DNA of 64,000 nucleotides from TMED14 sp003507115 (GCA_943787925.1 CALSOH010000003.1:1-64000); one strand, 5' to 3'; positions 52,694-62,575 are shown, numbered from the stretch's first letter. The notes: generated by a model not told the origin, from the letters alone. Program-made: numbers and translations.

Positions 52694-54046
52694 TTATTCA
52701 AGAGTTGGAAGGTTGTAAGCGCCCATGGACTTCTCCAAGGCGACGCGTTTGTTGAGGGCATTGTTGGCCGCTTGCAACATGGCGGCGACACTTTGTTGGT
52801 ATTGGGATGAGGCCTGGCTGTAGTCCATGCTGGAAGCCATCCCTTCGATGAGCTTCACCTCGGTGTTCTTCATGACCCGCTGCGAAAGGGAAACGTTTTG
52901 GACTTGGATCTGGTAGACCTTGAGGGCGTTGGCATAGTCGGCACGCGCCTGGGCATGCTGCAGCTTGAGGGCGTTTTCCGTGTTGGCCAGCAAGATGTCC
53001 AACTCTTGGAGCTTAATATGCTGTTCTTGAACCCGGGCAATTTTTCGGCCCGAACTAAAGAGCGGCACCTGGGCAGACAAATTCCAAGATTGGAACGTTG
53101 CATTGTTGGCGGACACTCCATTGGGGTCAAACACATTCGAGGACTCGCTGACAAACTGGCGGTTGTAGGCATACCCTGCATACAGTTTCGGCAAGAACTG
53201 CATCTTCTCGTTTTGGAGGTTGAGGTACTGACCCTTGCGATTGGTGTTCAATTGACGAAAGTCAATGTGGTTCTGCACCTCAAAGGGAACCCCTAAGAGG
53301 GCCTGACCGCTTTCTGCGAGGACCAGGAGGTTCTCCAGCGAGGTGGTCAAATGCAACACGGCCTCTGGCGCCATGCCGCACTGAAGTTTGAGGAGCTGCT
53401 CGGCAATCTGGCTTTGGCTTTCGAGGTTGGCCACATTGGCTTCCAAATTGTGGTAGACAATGGAGAGTTGATCCACGTCGTCTTCGGAGACAAAGCCTTC
53501 GCCTTGCATCGCTTGGAGATTCTTCAGAGTGGATGCCGTGTTGGCCAAGGTGGCCTGGAGAGCCTTCAAGTTTTCTCCCAAAATGACGCGCAGGTGGTAG
53601 GCCTGCGCCACTTGTTCCCGAACATCGATGGTGGCTTTTTCGTAGGAGTCGGCCGCCATGTCGCGCAAGACATCGGTGGCCAGGAGGGCCACAATGTAGG
53701 AGCCATCAAACACGAGTTGATTGACGGACAATCCAGCGACCGAATTGTAGCGGGTGCCGAATTGCAACTTGTCTATGACCCCGTCTTGGTTGATGTCAAA
53801 AAATTGCGCGGGCAATTCAATGTTGTCGGTGTAATTGCCGCCCATGCTCACCGAGGGCAGGCCCAAGGCAATGTTCTGGATCAGGACTTTTTCGGCAGCC
53901 TTCTTTTCAAGGGACTGCACACGAATCTGGGCATTGTGATCCAAGGCATAGGAAATAGCCTGATCCAACGACAGATCCATGCGCTGTTGCCCAAGGGCGG
54001 ACAGGCTGCTCAGGGCCAGGGCCAGTAGGAGGGGTCGAATGTTCAT
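52694..54046 (-). CDS. TolC family outer-membrane efflux protein
   Basis: This 450-residue protein has a signal peptide ending near SALGQ and two repeated outer-membrane efflux protein (OEP) halves with long helices, for example LSLDQAISYALDHNAQIRV at the first repeat. It forms the outer-membrane channel of the RND pump. Its ATG overlaps the tetR stop (ATGA), and the adaptor gene follows after 4 bp, so the whole operon is tetR-tolC-MFP-RND. Confidence 0.92.
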   Translation of the reverse strand: MNIRPLLLALALSSLSALGQQRMDLSLDQAISYALDHNAQIRVQSLEKKAAEKVLIQNIALGLPSVSMGGNYTDNIELPAQFFDINQDGVIDKLQFGTRYNSVAGLSVNQLVFDGSYIVALLATDVLRDMAADSYEKATIDVREQVAQAYHLRVILGENLKALQATLANTASTLKNLQAMQGEGFVSEDDVDQLSIVYHNLEANVANLESQSQIAEQLLKLQCGMAPEAVLHLTTSLENLLVLAESGQALLGVPFEVQNHIDFRQLNTNRKGQYLNLQNEKMQFLPKLYAGYAYNRQFVSESSNVFDPNGVSANNATFQSWNLSAQVPLFSSGRKIARVQEQHIKLQELDILLANTENALKLQHAQARADYANALKVYQIQVQNVSLSQRVMKNTEVKLIEGMASSMDYSQASSQYQQSVAAMLQAANNALNKRVALEKSMGAYNLPTLE

Positions 54047-54660
54047 TTGGATTTGGGGAATTGGAGTTCTTGTAAGTAGGCAAGCCCTTGGGCTGTAGCG
54101 ATGGATCTCAAATGCATATGAAGGCTGTATTTCAGGACTTCCCCGCGGCGGCTGGCGTCATCCCCCATTTCGGGATCTTCCATGAGGCCGACCATCGTAT
54201 TGTACCGGATTAGGGCCACTTCCAGCACGTGCAAATCGTCCCGATAAAGTTTTTGCTGTATTCCGCGCTCTAAGTTTTTAATGGTGGCATCGAGCATCAT
54301 TTCACGGCGCGCCTTCAGAACCCAATCATAGGTCTCAGGGTGATATTTTTTTAGAGGAAAGAGCAATCGGGTGCCATAATTCTTGAGGACCTCTTCTTGA
54401 ATACGCTGAACTTCGAAAAGCTCATCAATCGCATTTTCATGAAGACTGGCTTGTTCAATGAATTGCTTGGACTTGATGGAAAAGAGAAATTTAGCGGCTT
54501 GGTCCACCAAATCGGATTTGTTGGTGAAAAAGGTGTAGAGCGTTTTTTTGCTCATAGCCAATTCGCGCGACACGTCGTCCATGTTGACCGCACGGAGGCC
54601 GAAACGTTGGAATAGCTCCATCGATCGGGCGAGAATGCTATGTCGGGGATCGTTTTCCAT
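54043..54660 (-). CDS. TetR/AcrR family transcriptional regulator
   Basis: This 205-residue regulator has the N-terminal HTH AVNMDDVSRELAMSKKTLYTFFTNKSDL (near residues 25-52) typical of TetR repressors. The C-terminal part is helical and ligand-binding. It heads the efflux operon and probably represses it. I chose ATG 54660 (METN-type start MENDPRHSIL) because a GACCTTTG box lies at 54691-54698; the longer frame to 54723 crosses that box. The AT-rich DNA beyond, up to asnS, is the shared divergent promoter region. Confidence 0.9.
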   Translation of the reverse strand: MENDPRHSILARSMELFQRFGLRAVNMDDVSRELAMSKKTLYTFFTNKSDLVDQAAKFLFSIKSKQFIEQASLHENAIDELFEVQRIQEEVLKNYGTRLLFPLKKYHPETYDWVLKARREMMLDATIKNLERGIQQKLYRDDLHVLEVALIRYNTMVGLMEDPEMGDDASRRGEVLKYSLHMHLRSIATAQGLAYLQELQFPKSK

Positions 54661-54690
54661 ACAGGGGGGTTCCAAAGGGCCTTCGGGCGG

Positions 54691-54698
54691 CAAAGGTC
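54691..54698 (-). promoter_or_regulatory. candidate -7 box of efflux operon (GACCTTTG)
   Basis: GACCTTTG on the minus strand has one mismatch to TAnnTTTG and lies 30 bp before the tetR ATG. No clear operator dyad was found next to it. Confidence 0.3.
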
Positions 54699-54866
54699 GT
54701 GCTTTTATACACATAGGAAACATTTCATGACATAAAATGTTTCCTTCGAAGTGAAAAAAAGTGAAAATATTTTGGATTTACGCGCCTGAAAGTCGCCCAT
54801 CGGTGGGCGCAGACTGGGAATATTTGTCCATTTTTGCAATGAAAGTCCCATTTTGCATCATACATC

Positions 54867-56300
54867 ATGCCAACACAATCGGTTTCTGACATTCTTCGCG
54901 CTCCGGCCTTGGGGGCGACGGTTCAACTCAAGGGATGGGTGCGGACCTTCCGCTCCAATCGCTTTTTGGCTCTGAACGACGGAAGCTGCCAAGCGAGCAT
55001 TCAATGCGTGGTGGACTTTGAGGCATTCCCCGAGGCCCTGCTTCGCCGCGTAACCACTGGGGCCAGCGTCGCGGTGGTCGGAGAACTGGTACCAAGCCAA
55101 GGAAGCGGCCAGGCCGTGGAGGTAGCGGTCAAGACCCTCGAGGTCTTAGGCGACTGCCCGGCCGATAGCTATCCGCTGCAGCCTAAGCGCCATTCTCTCG
55201 AGTTCCTTCGTGAAATTGCGCACTTGCGCATGCGGACCAACACCTTTGGCGCGGTCATGCGGGTTCGCCATGCAGCCGCGTTTGCCGTGCACGAGTTTTT
55301 CAACCAGCAGGGGTTCTTTTACCTCAACACGCCCATCATCACGGCGAGCGACGCGGAGGGAGCGGGGGAACTTTTCCGAGTGACCACCCTTCCCGCGGAC
55401 GGAGCGCCCAAAAATGATCAAGGTCTAACGGATTTTCGTCAAGACTTCTTTGAAAAGCCCACCAATCTGACTGTCAGTGGTCAGCTTGAAGGGGAATTGG
55501 GCGCCATGGCTTTGGGCAAGATCTATACGTTTGGCCCCACCTTCCGCGCCGAAAATTCCAACACCACGCGGCACCTCAGCGAGTTTTGGATGATTGAGCC
55601 CGAAATGGCCTTCCACGATCTTGCGGACAACATGGACTTGGCCGAGGCCTTCTGCAAACACATGATCAAAGCAGTGATGGAACGCTGCAAGGAGGATTTG
55701 GCCTTTTTGGACCAGCGCTTGGAGCAGGAAGAAAAAGCCAAGCCCCAAGCCCAACGCTCGGATCAAGGATTGGTGGAAAAGCTCCAATTTGTTCTCGATA
55801 ATCCTTTTGTTCGCTGCACCTACTCCGAAGCCATCGACATCCTCAAGGACTCTAAGCCCAACAAAAAGGGACAATTCAAGTACCCCATTGAGACCTGGGG
55901 AGTGGATTTGCAATCGGAGCACGAGCGCTTTTTGGTCGAGAAGCACTTTAAATCACCGGTCATCTTATTTGACTACCCTGCGAAAATCAAGGCCTTTTAC
56001 ATGCGCCTGAACGAAGATGGCCGGACCGTTCGCGCCATGGACGTTCTTTTCCCTGGCATCGGTGAAATCGTTGGAGGAAGTCAACGCGAAGAGCGTCATG
56101 ACGTGTTAGTCGAAAAAATGAAGGCGGTCGGCATCGATCCCGAGCACCTTGACTGGTATTTGGACACGCGCAAGTTTGGCACCTGTGTGCACAGTGGATT
56201 TGGTTTGGGCTTTGAGCGCATGGTCCAATTTGTCACGGGCATGGGCAACATCCGCGACGTCATTCCCTTTCCCCGAACGCCCGGCAACGCCGAATTCTGA
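54867..56300 (+). CDS. asnS: asparaginyl-tRNA synthetase
   Basis: AsnS charges tRNA(Asn) directly. It is a class IIb synthetase with an N-terminal OB-fold (GWVRTFRSNRFLALNDGS near 23-40), motif 2 in FGPTFRAENSNTTRHLSEFW (near 225) and motif 3 in GFGLGFERMVQFVTG (near 447). The length of 477 residues fits. Because AsnRS is present, GatCAB in this organism probably serves Gln-tRNA(Gln) formation. rpoN follows after 8 bp, an arrangement common in Flavobacteriia as far as I recall. Confidence 0.95.
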   Translation: MPTQSVSDILRAPALGATVQLKGWVRTFRSNRFLALNDGSCQASIQCVVDFEAFPEALLRRVTTGASVAVVGELVPSQGSGQAVEVAVKTLEVLGDCPADSYPLQPKRHSLEFLREIAHLRMRTNTFGAVMRVRHAAAFAVHEFFNQQGFFYLNTPIITASDAEGAGELFRVTTLPADGAPKNDQGLTDFRQDFFEKPTNLTVSGQLEGELGAMALGKIYTFGPTFRAENSNTTRHLSEFWMIEPEMAFHDLADNMDLAEAFCKHMIKAVMERCKEDLAFLDQRLEQEEKAKPQAQRSDQGLVEKLQFVLDNPFVRCTYSEAIDILKDSKPNKKGQFKYPIETWGVDLQSEHERFLVEKHFKSPVILFDYPAKIKAFYMRLNEDGRTVRAMDVLFPGIGEIVGGSQREERHDVLVEKMKAVGIDPEHLDWYLDTRKFGTCVHSGFGLGFERMVQFVTGMGNIRDVIPFPRTPGNAEF

Positions 56301-56308
56301 TCCGCACC

Positions 56309-57751
56309 ATGCTCAAGCAATCGCTCAGCCAACGGCTACAACAAAAGCTTTCGCCGCAGCAGATTCAACTGATGAAGTTGATTCAGCTACCGACGCAGGC
56401 CCTGGAGGAGCGTATCCAAGAGGAAATGGAAGTGAATCCAGCCCTCGAAGAAGGGATGGACTCGGCCGAACCGGCGGATGAACTGAGCAACGAATGGGAG
56501 GAAGAAGGGGGCAAAGAGGACTACGATCCGATGGACGATTACCTCAGTGACGACGACATCCCAGACTATAAGCTGCAAGCCAATAATTATTCAGCCGATG
56601 ACGAGTCCTTTGAGGCGCCTGTTGTGGTGGGCAAGGACATGAGCGATTTGCTCAAGGAACAATTGGCCATGCGCTCCTTGGCACCTCAGAAAGAAGCCTT
56701 GTGCAAATACCTCATCGGCACCTTGGAGGATGATGGCTATCTGCGTCGTGAATTGGTGGATATCGTGGATGACTTGGCCTTCTCCTTGGGCATCTTCATC
56801 GAAGTGCAAGAGTTAGAGGCGGCCCTCCAAGTGATTCAAGGCATGGAGCCAACGGGAGTCGGGGCCCGGGATCTGCAGGAGTGCTTGCTCATCCAGCTCC
56901 GGATGCGCTCGGGAGCCACGGCCGCGCTGGCCAAAACGGTGATCACGGATCATTTTGATGCCTTGGCCAAGCGTCATTACAGCAAGATGATGGCCCAATT
57001 GGACATCACCGAAGACGAGTTGAAGTCCGTGCTAGATGAAATTGCCCGCTTGAATCCCAAGCCTGGTCACACCGCCGAAACGGGCAGCCATGCGACCCAA
57101 ACCGTCATCCCCGATTATGTCATTCAAGTCGTGGACGATCAGCTAGAATTGCGCCTCAATGGGCGAAACGCCCCCGAACTCAATGTATCCCGGGAGTACA
57201 AGGACATGCTTCAGCACTACAAAAAAGCGAAGCAGTTTGGCTCGGATCAAGAAAAAGAGGCCTTTCAATTCGTGAAGCAAAAGTTGGATTCGGCCAAATG
57301 GTTCATCGACGCCATTAAACAGCGCCAACAAACGTTGATTTTGACGATGTCCGCGATAATGCGCTTTCAGGAGGAGTATTTCTTGACCGGGGATGAGCGC
57401 AAGTTGAAACCGATGATTCTCAAGGACATTGCAGACGAAGTGGGGATGGATATTTCGACCGTCAGCCGGGTGGCGAGCAACAAATATGTTCAGACGCCAT
57501 TTGGGACCTTTTTGATCAAGAAGTTTTTTAGTGAGTCGATGTTGAATTCGGAGGGGGAAGAGGTGTCCACCCGCGAGATCAAAAAGATTCTAGAGGACAG
57601 CATTTCGGAGGAAGATTCTCGGGATCCCCTTACCGATGACGCCCTGGCTAAACTCCTCAAAGACAAGGGATATCCTATTGCACGCCGCACCGTCGCGAAG
57701 TACCGAGAACAGCTTGGAATTCCTGTGGCGCGCTTGCGTAAAACACTTTAA
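56309..57751 (+). CDS. rpoN: RNA polymerase sigma-54 factor
   Basis: RpoN directs enhancer-dependent transcription from -24/-12 promoters. Region I is the Gln/Leu-rich N-terminus (MLKQSLSQRLQQKLSPQQ), region II is acidic (about 45-110), and region III ends with the diagnostic RpoN box ARRTVAKYRE near residue 458. All parts appear intact in 480 residues. No sigma-54 activator gene is in the window. The gene shares a plus-strand run with asnS. Confidence 0.96.
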   Translation: MLKQSLSQRLQQKLSPQQIQLMKLIQLPTQALEERIQEEMEVNPALEEGMDSAEPADELSNEWEEEGGKEDYDPMDDYLSDDDIPDYKLQANNYSADDESFEAPVVVGKDMSDLLKEQLAMRSLAPQKEALCKYLIGTLEDDGYLRRELVDIVDDLAFSLGIFIEVQELEAALQVIQGMEPTGVGARDLQECLLIQLRMRSGATAALAKTVITDHFDALAKRHYSKMMAQLDITEDELKSVLDEIARLNPKPGHTAETGSHATQTVIPDYVIQVVDDQLELRLNGRNAPELNVSREYKDMLQHYKKAKQFGSDQEKEAFQFVKQKLDSAKWFIDAIKQRQQTLILTMSAIMRFQEEYFLTGDERKLKPMILKDIADEVGMDISTVSRVASNKYVQTPFGTFLIKKFFSESMLNSEGEEVSTREIKKILEDSISEEDSRDPLTDDALAKLLKDKGYPIARRTVAKYREQLGIPVARLRKTL

Positions 57752-57838
57752 GCACGGCGTTCAATCAATCGCATGCCACATTCGGTGGATTTGTGCGAGA
57801 AGTCCGAGGCAAACACCTATTTTCGTAAGGCTGAAAAA

Positions 57839-57846
57839 TATCTTTC
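57839..57846 (+). promoter_or_regulatory. -7-like box before CHU_C gene (TATCTTTC)
   Basis: TATCTTTC has one mismatch to TAnnTTTG and ends 2 bp before ATG 57849. A second candidate, TATTTTCG, lies at 57818-57825 and would give a short normal leader. Confidence 0.35.
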
Positions 57847-57848
57847 GT

Positions 57849-60014
57849 ATGAAACGTCTATTGTTTGCCTTTTTGTTGGGCGCCCTTTTTCTTCCCTTCC
57901 AAGCGGAAGCTTCACACATTCTAGGTGGAGACATCCAGTACAAATACGTGGGTGACTCCACGGGAGTAACGGGTCAATACCGCATTAAATTGGTGATCTA
58001 CCGGGAGCAGTCTGGTGTGGGATTGGGTACGGCTCAAACTGTGACCATCAACGCGCCCAGTTGCAACTTGACCACCAACGTAACGTGTAGCCTCGCTCAA
58101 CCAGAGTTCAGTGCGGCCTCGCTTGGTGCCTACGATTGTATTCCTCAGGGCACGAGTGGATCCTACTTCAGCCCCATGGTCAATATCTACGTAGGGTATG
58201 TCACCCTGACGCAGACCTGTAACGATTATGTGATGTACTGGCAGTCCTGCTGCCGTCCTTTTGGTGTCACCGGAATCGCCAACTCTTCAGGTGCTGGGTT
58301 CTACTTTGAGGCGGAACTCAACAACACTTTGGGATATAATTCAGCCCCCGCCTTTGTATCGATTCCTTTGAGCTATATCTGCACGGGGGGATACATCAAC
58401 TACCTTCAAAACGCCTATGAAAAGGATGGCGATTCCATCAATTACGAATTAATCCCCGCACGTGAGTTTGCATTTGGAAATGGTGGTGTCAGCGTTGGGT
58501 ATGCCGCCGGATTTACCTATCTGCAGCCCATCCACACCGATCCAGCGGGACCATTCACCTTGAACACCCAAACAGGTAACATCACGTTCATAGCGAATAC
58601 GCAGGAAACATCGGTGATAGCCATTCGCGTCAATGAATACCGTTTTGACTCGACGTATTTATTCTGGGAGAAAGTGGGATCGTCGAACCGAGAAATTCAG
58701 GTTTCGGTCGCGGCCAACTGTAACCCAATTGTGAACCAAGGGGTGAAGCTGGACCAAAACGCTCCGGGCGTGACACTTCGTCCTGACGGCAAGCAGCAGG
58801 TGGAATACAAGTGTCTGGACTCCACGGTAATGCTCTACTTCACCTTGTCTGTTGAGGTGGTGTCCATTTCTCCTGATGGTTCGGATTTCCGACTAACGGC
58901 GCCGAATGGTCAGCCTATTCCCATTCAAAAACTCGTTCCTTTCCCCAACGTAAACGGTGAAACGGACTCCATGCGGGTCAAGCTCTTTAAGCCGTTGTCC
59001 ATGAATGGGGAATACTACCTCTATTCCAAAGTGGGCAATGACGGCAATACGCTTTTGAACAAGTGTGGAAAGGCCATGGATGAGTTTGATACAATTGTTC
59101 TCTTGGTGAATGACTGTGTCAACCTGGACATGCAGTTGACCAATGTGTCCATCGACGAAGACAAGCGTCCTCACATCTACTGGAAAATTGATCCAGCCAC
59201 ATTCCCATCCTTCCTATTCAACAACTTCCGCATTTACCGTTCAGGAGACGGCGGAGCAAACTGGAATCAAATCACGTCATTGACCGATTCGGCCCAGCGC
59301 GATTGGGAGGACAATACCTTGGGTGCCGCAGATGTCGACGGGAAATCCTATCGATACTATGTCGAAGCGATAATCAATGGTTTGCAACAGCCGCCGACCA
59401 ATACGGTCAAGAGCATTTGGCTGCGCGGAGACATGAGCAACACGGCATCGATTCCATCGGTCTGGACGGATTACAATGGGTGGAACAATCCCATGTACCA
59501 AGTGGAATTTGGCCGAGGTATCGCTGGTCAGCCTGGAGTCTACATCTGGGAAGATTATGGCGCTCCGCAGCTGGACACCTTCGTCACCGTGGAATATCCC
59601 AACCTGCCTCCGGGCCAATACTCCATCCGTGTTCGCACGCACAACCCCACTCGTTTGCAAGACACCGCCTACTCCAACTGGATTGAGTTTGGCGAGCCCG
59701 TTCCCCCGATCCCCCCGATTGATACGGTGATTGTGCCCAACGTGGTGACCCCCAACGGAGACGGAGTAAATGATGGCTTCCGCATTCAAGGGGCGATGAG
59801 CTACACATCCGGCCGCTACTTGATGATCATGAACCGATTCGGACAAGTGGTCTACGAGAATAGCGCATACGATAATGCGAATCCTTGGAAAGGGGAAGAC
59901 AACCGTGGCAATAAATTGGCCGACGGGGTGTACTTCTACATCCTTCGCTTGGACGACAACCCCAACAGTGCCCACCTCGAATTGACCGGCAACGTGACCC
60001 TTCTTTCGAACTAA
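57849..60014 (+). CDS. gliding motility-associated C-terminal (CHU_C / T9SS type B) domain protein
   Basis: This 721-residue exported protein has a signal peptide (MKRLLFAFLLGALFLPFQAEA) and a Cys-containing N-terminal region beginning SHILGGDIQYKYVGDS, a pattern shared by many large Bacteroidota surface proteins. A fibronectin-like part lies at about 430-620. The C-terminal CHU_C domain has PNVVTPNGDGVNDGFRI near residue 630 and GNKLADGVYFYIL near 685, which directs export by T9SS. It is probably a cell-surface adhesin or structural protein. ATG 57849 begins the signal peptide; the frame is open further upstream inside rpoN. An intrinsic terminator follows. Confidence 0.88.
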   Translation: MKRLLFAFLLGALFLPFQAEASHILGGDIQYKYVGDSTGVTGQYRIKLVIYREQSGVGLGTAQTVTINAPSCNLTTNVTCSLAQPEFSAASLGAYDCIPQGTSGSYFSPMVNIYVGYVTLTQTCNDYVMYWQSCCRPFGVTGIANSSGAGFYFEAELNNTLGYNSAPAFVSIPLSYICTGGYINYLQNAYEKDGDSINYELIPAREFAFGNGGVSVGYAAGFTYLQPIHTDPAGPFTLNTQTGNITFIANTQETSVIAIRVNEYRFDSTYLFWEKVGSSNREIQVSVAANCNPIVNQGVKLDQNAPGVTLRPDGKQQVEYKCLDSTVMLYFTLSVEVVSISPDGSDFRLTAPNGQPIPIQKLVPFPNVNGETDSMRVKLFKPLSMNGEYYLYSKVGNDGNTLLNKCGKAMDEFDTIVLLVNDCVNLDMQLTNVSIDEDKRPHIYWKIDPATFPSFLFNNFRIYRSGDGGANWNQITSLTDSAQRDWEDNTLGAADVDGKSYRYYVEAIINGLQQPPTNTVKSIWLRGDMSNTASIPSVWTDYNGWNNPMYQVEFGRGIAGQPGVYIWEDYGAPQLDTFVTVEYPNLPPGQYSIRVRTHNPTRLQDTAYSNWIEFGEPVPPIPPIDTVIVPNVVTPNGDGVNDGFRIQGAMSYTSGRYLMIMNRFGQVVYENSAYDNANPWKGEDNRGNKLADGVYFYILRLDDNPNSAHLELTGNVTLLSN

Positions 60015-60037
60015 GGGAGTTCACACTGTACCTTCAA

Positions 60038-60068
60038 GGCCGCCTCGTGAACGCGAGGCGGCCTTTTT
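60038..60068 (+). terminator. intrinsic terminator after CHU_C gene
   Basis: A perfect 10-bp stem (60038-60047 with 60054-60063) with a 6-base loop is followed by five T residues. It separates the CHU_C gene from uvrC. Confidence 0.88.
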
Positions 60069-60083
60069 CGTTTAGAGAATCGT

Positions 60084-61901
60084 ATGGAACGCTTGGATCG
60101 CATTAAACAACTGCTGAAAACCCTGCCCGAAAAGCCCGGGGTCTACAAGCATTTGGATAAAGACGGCCAGATTCTTTACATCGGTAAAGCCAAAAACCTC
60201 AAAAAACGGGTCAGCAGCTACTTCAGCAAAACCCACAACGAGGCACGCTTGCGTATGCTCGTCCGACGCGTAGTGTCCATCGACGTCATTGTCACGGAGA
60301 CGGAATACGACGCCTTGCTCCTAGAAAACACGCTCATCAAGCAACATCAGCCTTGGTACAACATCAACCTCAAAGACGGAAAAACCTATCCGTGGATTTG
60401 CATCAAGAAGGAGCGTTTCCCTCGGGTCTTTAGCACGCGTCAGCGCATCGAGGATGGCAGCGAGTACTTTGGGCCCTATCCCTCTGGGCGGATGCTGGGG
60501 ACGTTGCTGGATTTGATTCGCCAGCTCTACCCGTTGCGGACATGTGCTCTTAATCTGTCCGAATCCTCCGTCGATGCGGGGAAGTACCGGGTGTGCTTGG
60601 AATACCAAATGCACAACTGCCTTGGGCCCTGCGAATCGCGCCAAACGGAGGCAGCCTACATGGAGGACATCGCTTCGGTGAGAAAGCTCCTCAAAGGGGA
60701 ATGGTCGACCATTAAGCAGCGGCTGCACGGTCAAATGATGATGCATGCCGCTACACGAGAGTTTGAAATGGCCCAGGCCTGTAAGGAAAAGCTGGACCAT
60801 CTAGAAAAATACCAGGCCAAGAGTACCGTGCTAAACCCCACGGTCGGCGAAGTGGATGTGTACTCGGTCATTGATGATGTGGAATATGGGTATGTCAATT
60901 TCCTCATGGTCCGCGAAGGGGCCGTTCTGCAGTCCTACACGTTGGAGCTAAAGAAGAAACTCGAAGAGACCCCTTCGGAAATGCTCGAGTTGGCCATTCC
61001 CGAAATTCGTTTGCGCTTTGGGTCCGACGCAAAAATGCTCTTGCTATCCCACGACATCGAATTGGATTTGGCGGGCGTGCAATATCTCGTGCCTCAGCGC
61101 GGAGACAAGGCCGCGGTGGTTGCCTTGTCCCAGCGCAACGCCCGGGCTCAGCGTCTCGAACGCCTGAAGAACATGCAAATTGTCGACCCAGACCGCCATG
61201 TACACCGGATTTTGGCACAAATGAAGCAGGACTTGCGTTTGTCCGAGGAGCCCAATCATATCGAATGCTTCGACAATTCCAACTTTCAAGGAACTCATCC
61301 TGTAAGCGCCTGTGTCGTCTTCAAAAATGCCAAGCCCTCCAAGAAGGATTACCGGCACTTTAATGTCAAGACGGTGGAGGGCCCAGACGATTTTGCGACT
61401 ATGGAAGAGGTGGTGTACCGACGGTACAAACGCATGATGGACGAGGGTCAGTCGTTGCCCCAACTTATCCTCATCGATGGGGGCAAGGGGCAATTGAGTG
61501 CGGCCGTGGGAGCCCTGAATAAACTCGGGCTCCGGGGTAAAATTGCCATACTGGGTATTGCGAAGCGCTTGGAGGAGTTGTATTTCCCCGAGGATTCCAT
61601 ACCCCTTTATCTGGACAAGCGTTCGGAGACACTCAAAGTTCTGCAGCAAGCTAGGAATGAAGCACACCGCTTCGGTATCACCTTCCACCGAGATAAGCGC
61701 AGCAAAGCCGGGGTGAGCTCTGCTCTGGAAGCCATTCCTGGGGTAGGTCCGGCCACCATTGAAATATTACTGAAGACCTTCAAGTCTGCGGCGGGCGTCA
61801 AGCGTGCCAGTGCTGAAGCGCTGGAAAATGCGGTAGGACCCGCGAAGGCCAAAAAGGTGATGGCTTGGGTGGCGGAGAGCACGGCGAAGTCAGGATCCTA
61901 G
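60084..61901 (+). CDS. uvrC: excinuclease ABC subunit C
   Basis: UvrC makes both incisions in nucleotide excision repair. The GIY-YIG domain begins KPGVYKHLDKDGQILYIGKA (residues 17-36), the UVR domain is near 205-240, the RNase H-like endonuclease core includes ECFDNSNFQGTHPV near 395, and the HhH pair ends the protein (ALEAIPGVGPATIEILL near 547). The length of 605 residues is complete. The TAG stop lies in a CTAG that also holds the stop of the opposite nitroreductase gene. Confidence 0.95.
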   Translation: MERLDRIKQLLKTLPEKPGVYKHLDKDGQILYIGKAKNLKKRVSSYFSKTHNEARLRMLVRRVVSIDVIVTETEYDALLLENTLIKQHQPWYNINLKDGKTYPWICIKKERFPRVFSTRQRIEDGSEYFGPYPSGRMLGTLLDLIRQLYPLRTCALNLSESSVDAGKYRVCLEYQMHNCLGPCESRQTEAAYMEDIASVRKLLKGEWSTIKQRLHGQMMMHAATREFEMAQACKEKLDHLEKYQAKSTVLNPTVGEVDVYSVIDDVEYGYVNFLMVREGAVLQSYTLELKKKLEETPSEMLELAIPEIRLRFGSDAKMLLLSHDIELDLAGVQYLVPQRGDKAAVVALSQRNARAQRLERLKNMQIVDPDRHVHRILAQMKQDLRLSEEPNHIECFDNSNFQGTHPVSACVVFKNAKPSKKDYRHFNVKTVEGPDDFATMEEVVYRRYKRMMDEGQSLPQLILIDGGKGQLSAAVGALNKLGLRGKIAILGIAKRLEELYFPEDSIPLYLDKRSETLKVLQQARNEAHRFGITFHRDKRSKAGVSSALEAIPGVGPATIEILLKTFKSAAGVKRASAEALENAVGPAKAKKVMAWVAESTAKSGS

Positions 61902-62575
61902 CCCCTCGGAGGGAAGGCGACGCGAATTTCGTCCAAAGCCTTTCGGGTAATGTCTGGCACCGTCGCGTCCGAGGCGGCATAGCCTACCGGCAACAGTAAA
62001 TAGGGCTTTTCGTGCGCAGGCCGATGTAGGAGTTCCTGGAGGAAATTCATGGGACTAGGCGTATGCGTCAGGGTAGCCAGTCCCGCCTCGTGGATGGCCG
62101 CAATGAGGAGGCCGCAGGCAATGCCTACGGATTCGGACACGTAGTAGTTTTTACGTATCTCCCCGTCAGGGCGCACGTCTTGAACATGCTTGAAAACGAC
62201 TATGAGCCAGGGGGCTGTTTCGAGGAAGGGTTTTTCCCAGTCCGTGCCAATAGGCGCTAGATCTTCTAACCACGCTTTGGGCGCACGCCCTGAATAGAAG
62301 GCCTTCTCTTCGGCCTCCGCCGCCTCTCGAATCCGCCGCTTGAGATCGGGATCCGACACGGCACAAAAGGTCCAAGGCTGCTTGTTCGCGCCCGAGGGGG
62401 CCGTTCCCGCGGTGGCAATCAACGCGTCAATTATCTCAACCGATACAGGGGTATCCTGAAAAAATCGCACGGATCGTCGGGCATTCCAGCGCTCTAAAGT
62501 TGCGCGAGCACGCGTGGCGACCTCCTCCGGGGTGAAGTCCTCCATGCGAAAGGGGATGTGGCCGCCGGCAGTCAT
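61898..62575 (-). CDS. nitroreductase family protein (FMN-dependent)
   Basis: This 225-residue flavoprotein has WNARRSVRFFQDTPVS near residue 30 and TAPSGANKQPWTF near 62, the FMN-binding arrangement of the nitroreductase/iodotyrosine deiodinase-like group. SVGIACGLLIAAIHEAGLATLTHTP near 155 is the second conserved block. The natural substrate is unknown. I chose ATG 62575, one base after the stop of the ABC ATPase gene; ATG 62545 is also possible. Its stop codon overlaps uvrC by 4 bp. Confidence 0.87.
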   Translation of the reverse strand: MTAGGHIPFRMEDFTPEEVATRARATLERWNARRSVRFFQDTPVSVEIIDALIATAGTAPSGANKQPWTFCAVSDPDLKRRIREAAEAEEKAFYSGRAPKAWLEDLAPIGTDWEKPFLETAPWLIVVFKHVQDVRPDGEIRKNYYVSESVGIACGLLIAAIHEAGLATLTHTPSPMNFLQELLHRPAHEKPYLLLPVGYAASDATVPDITRKALDEIRVAFPPRG

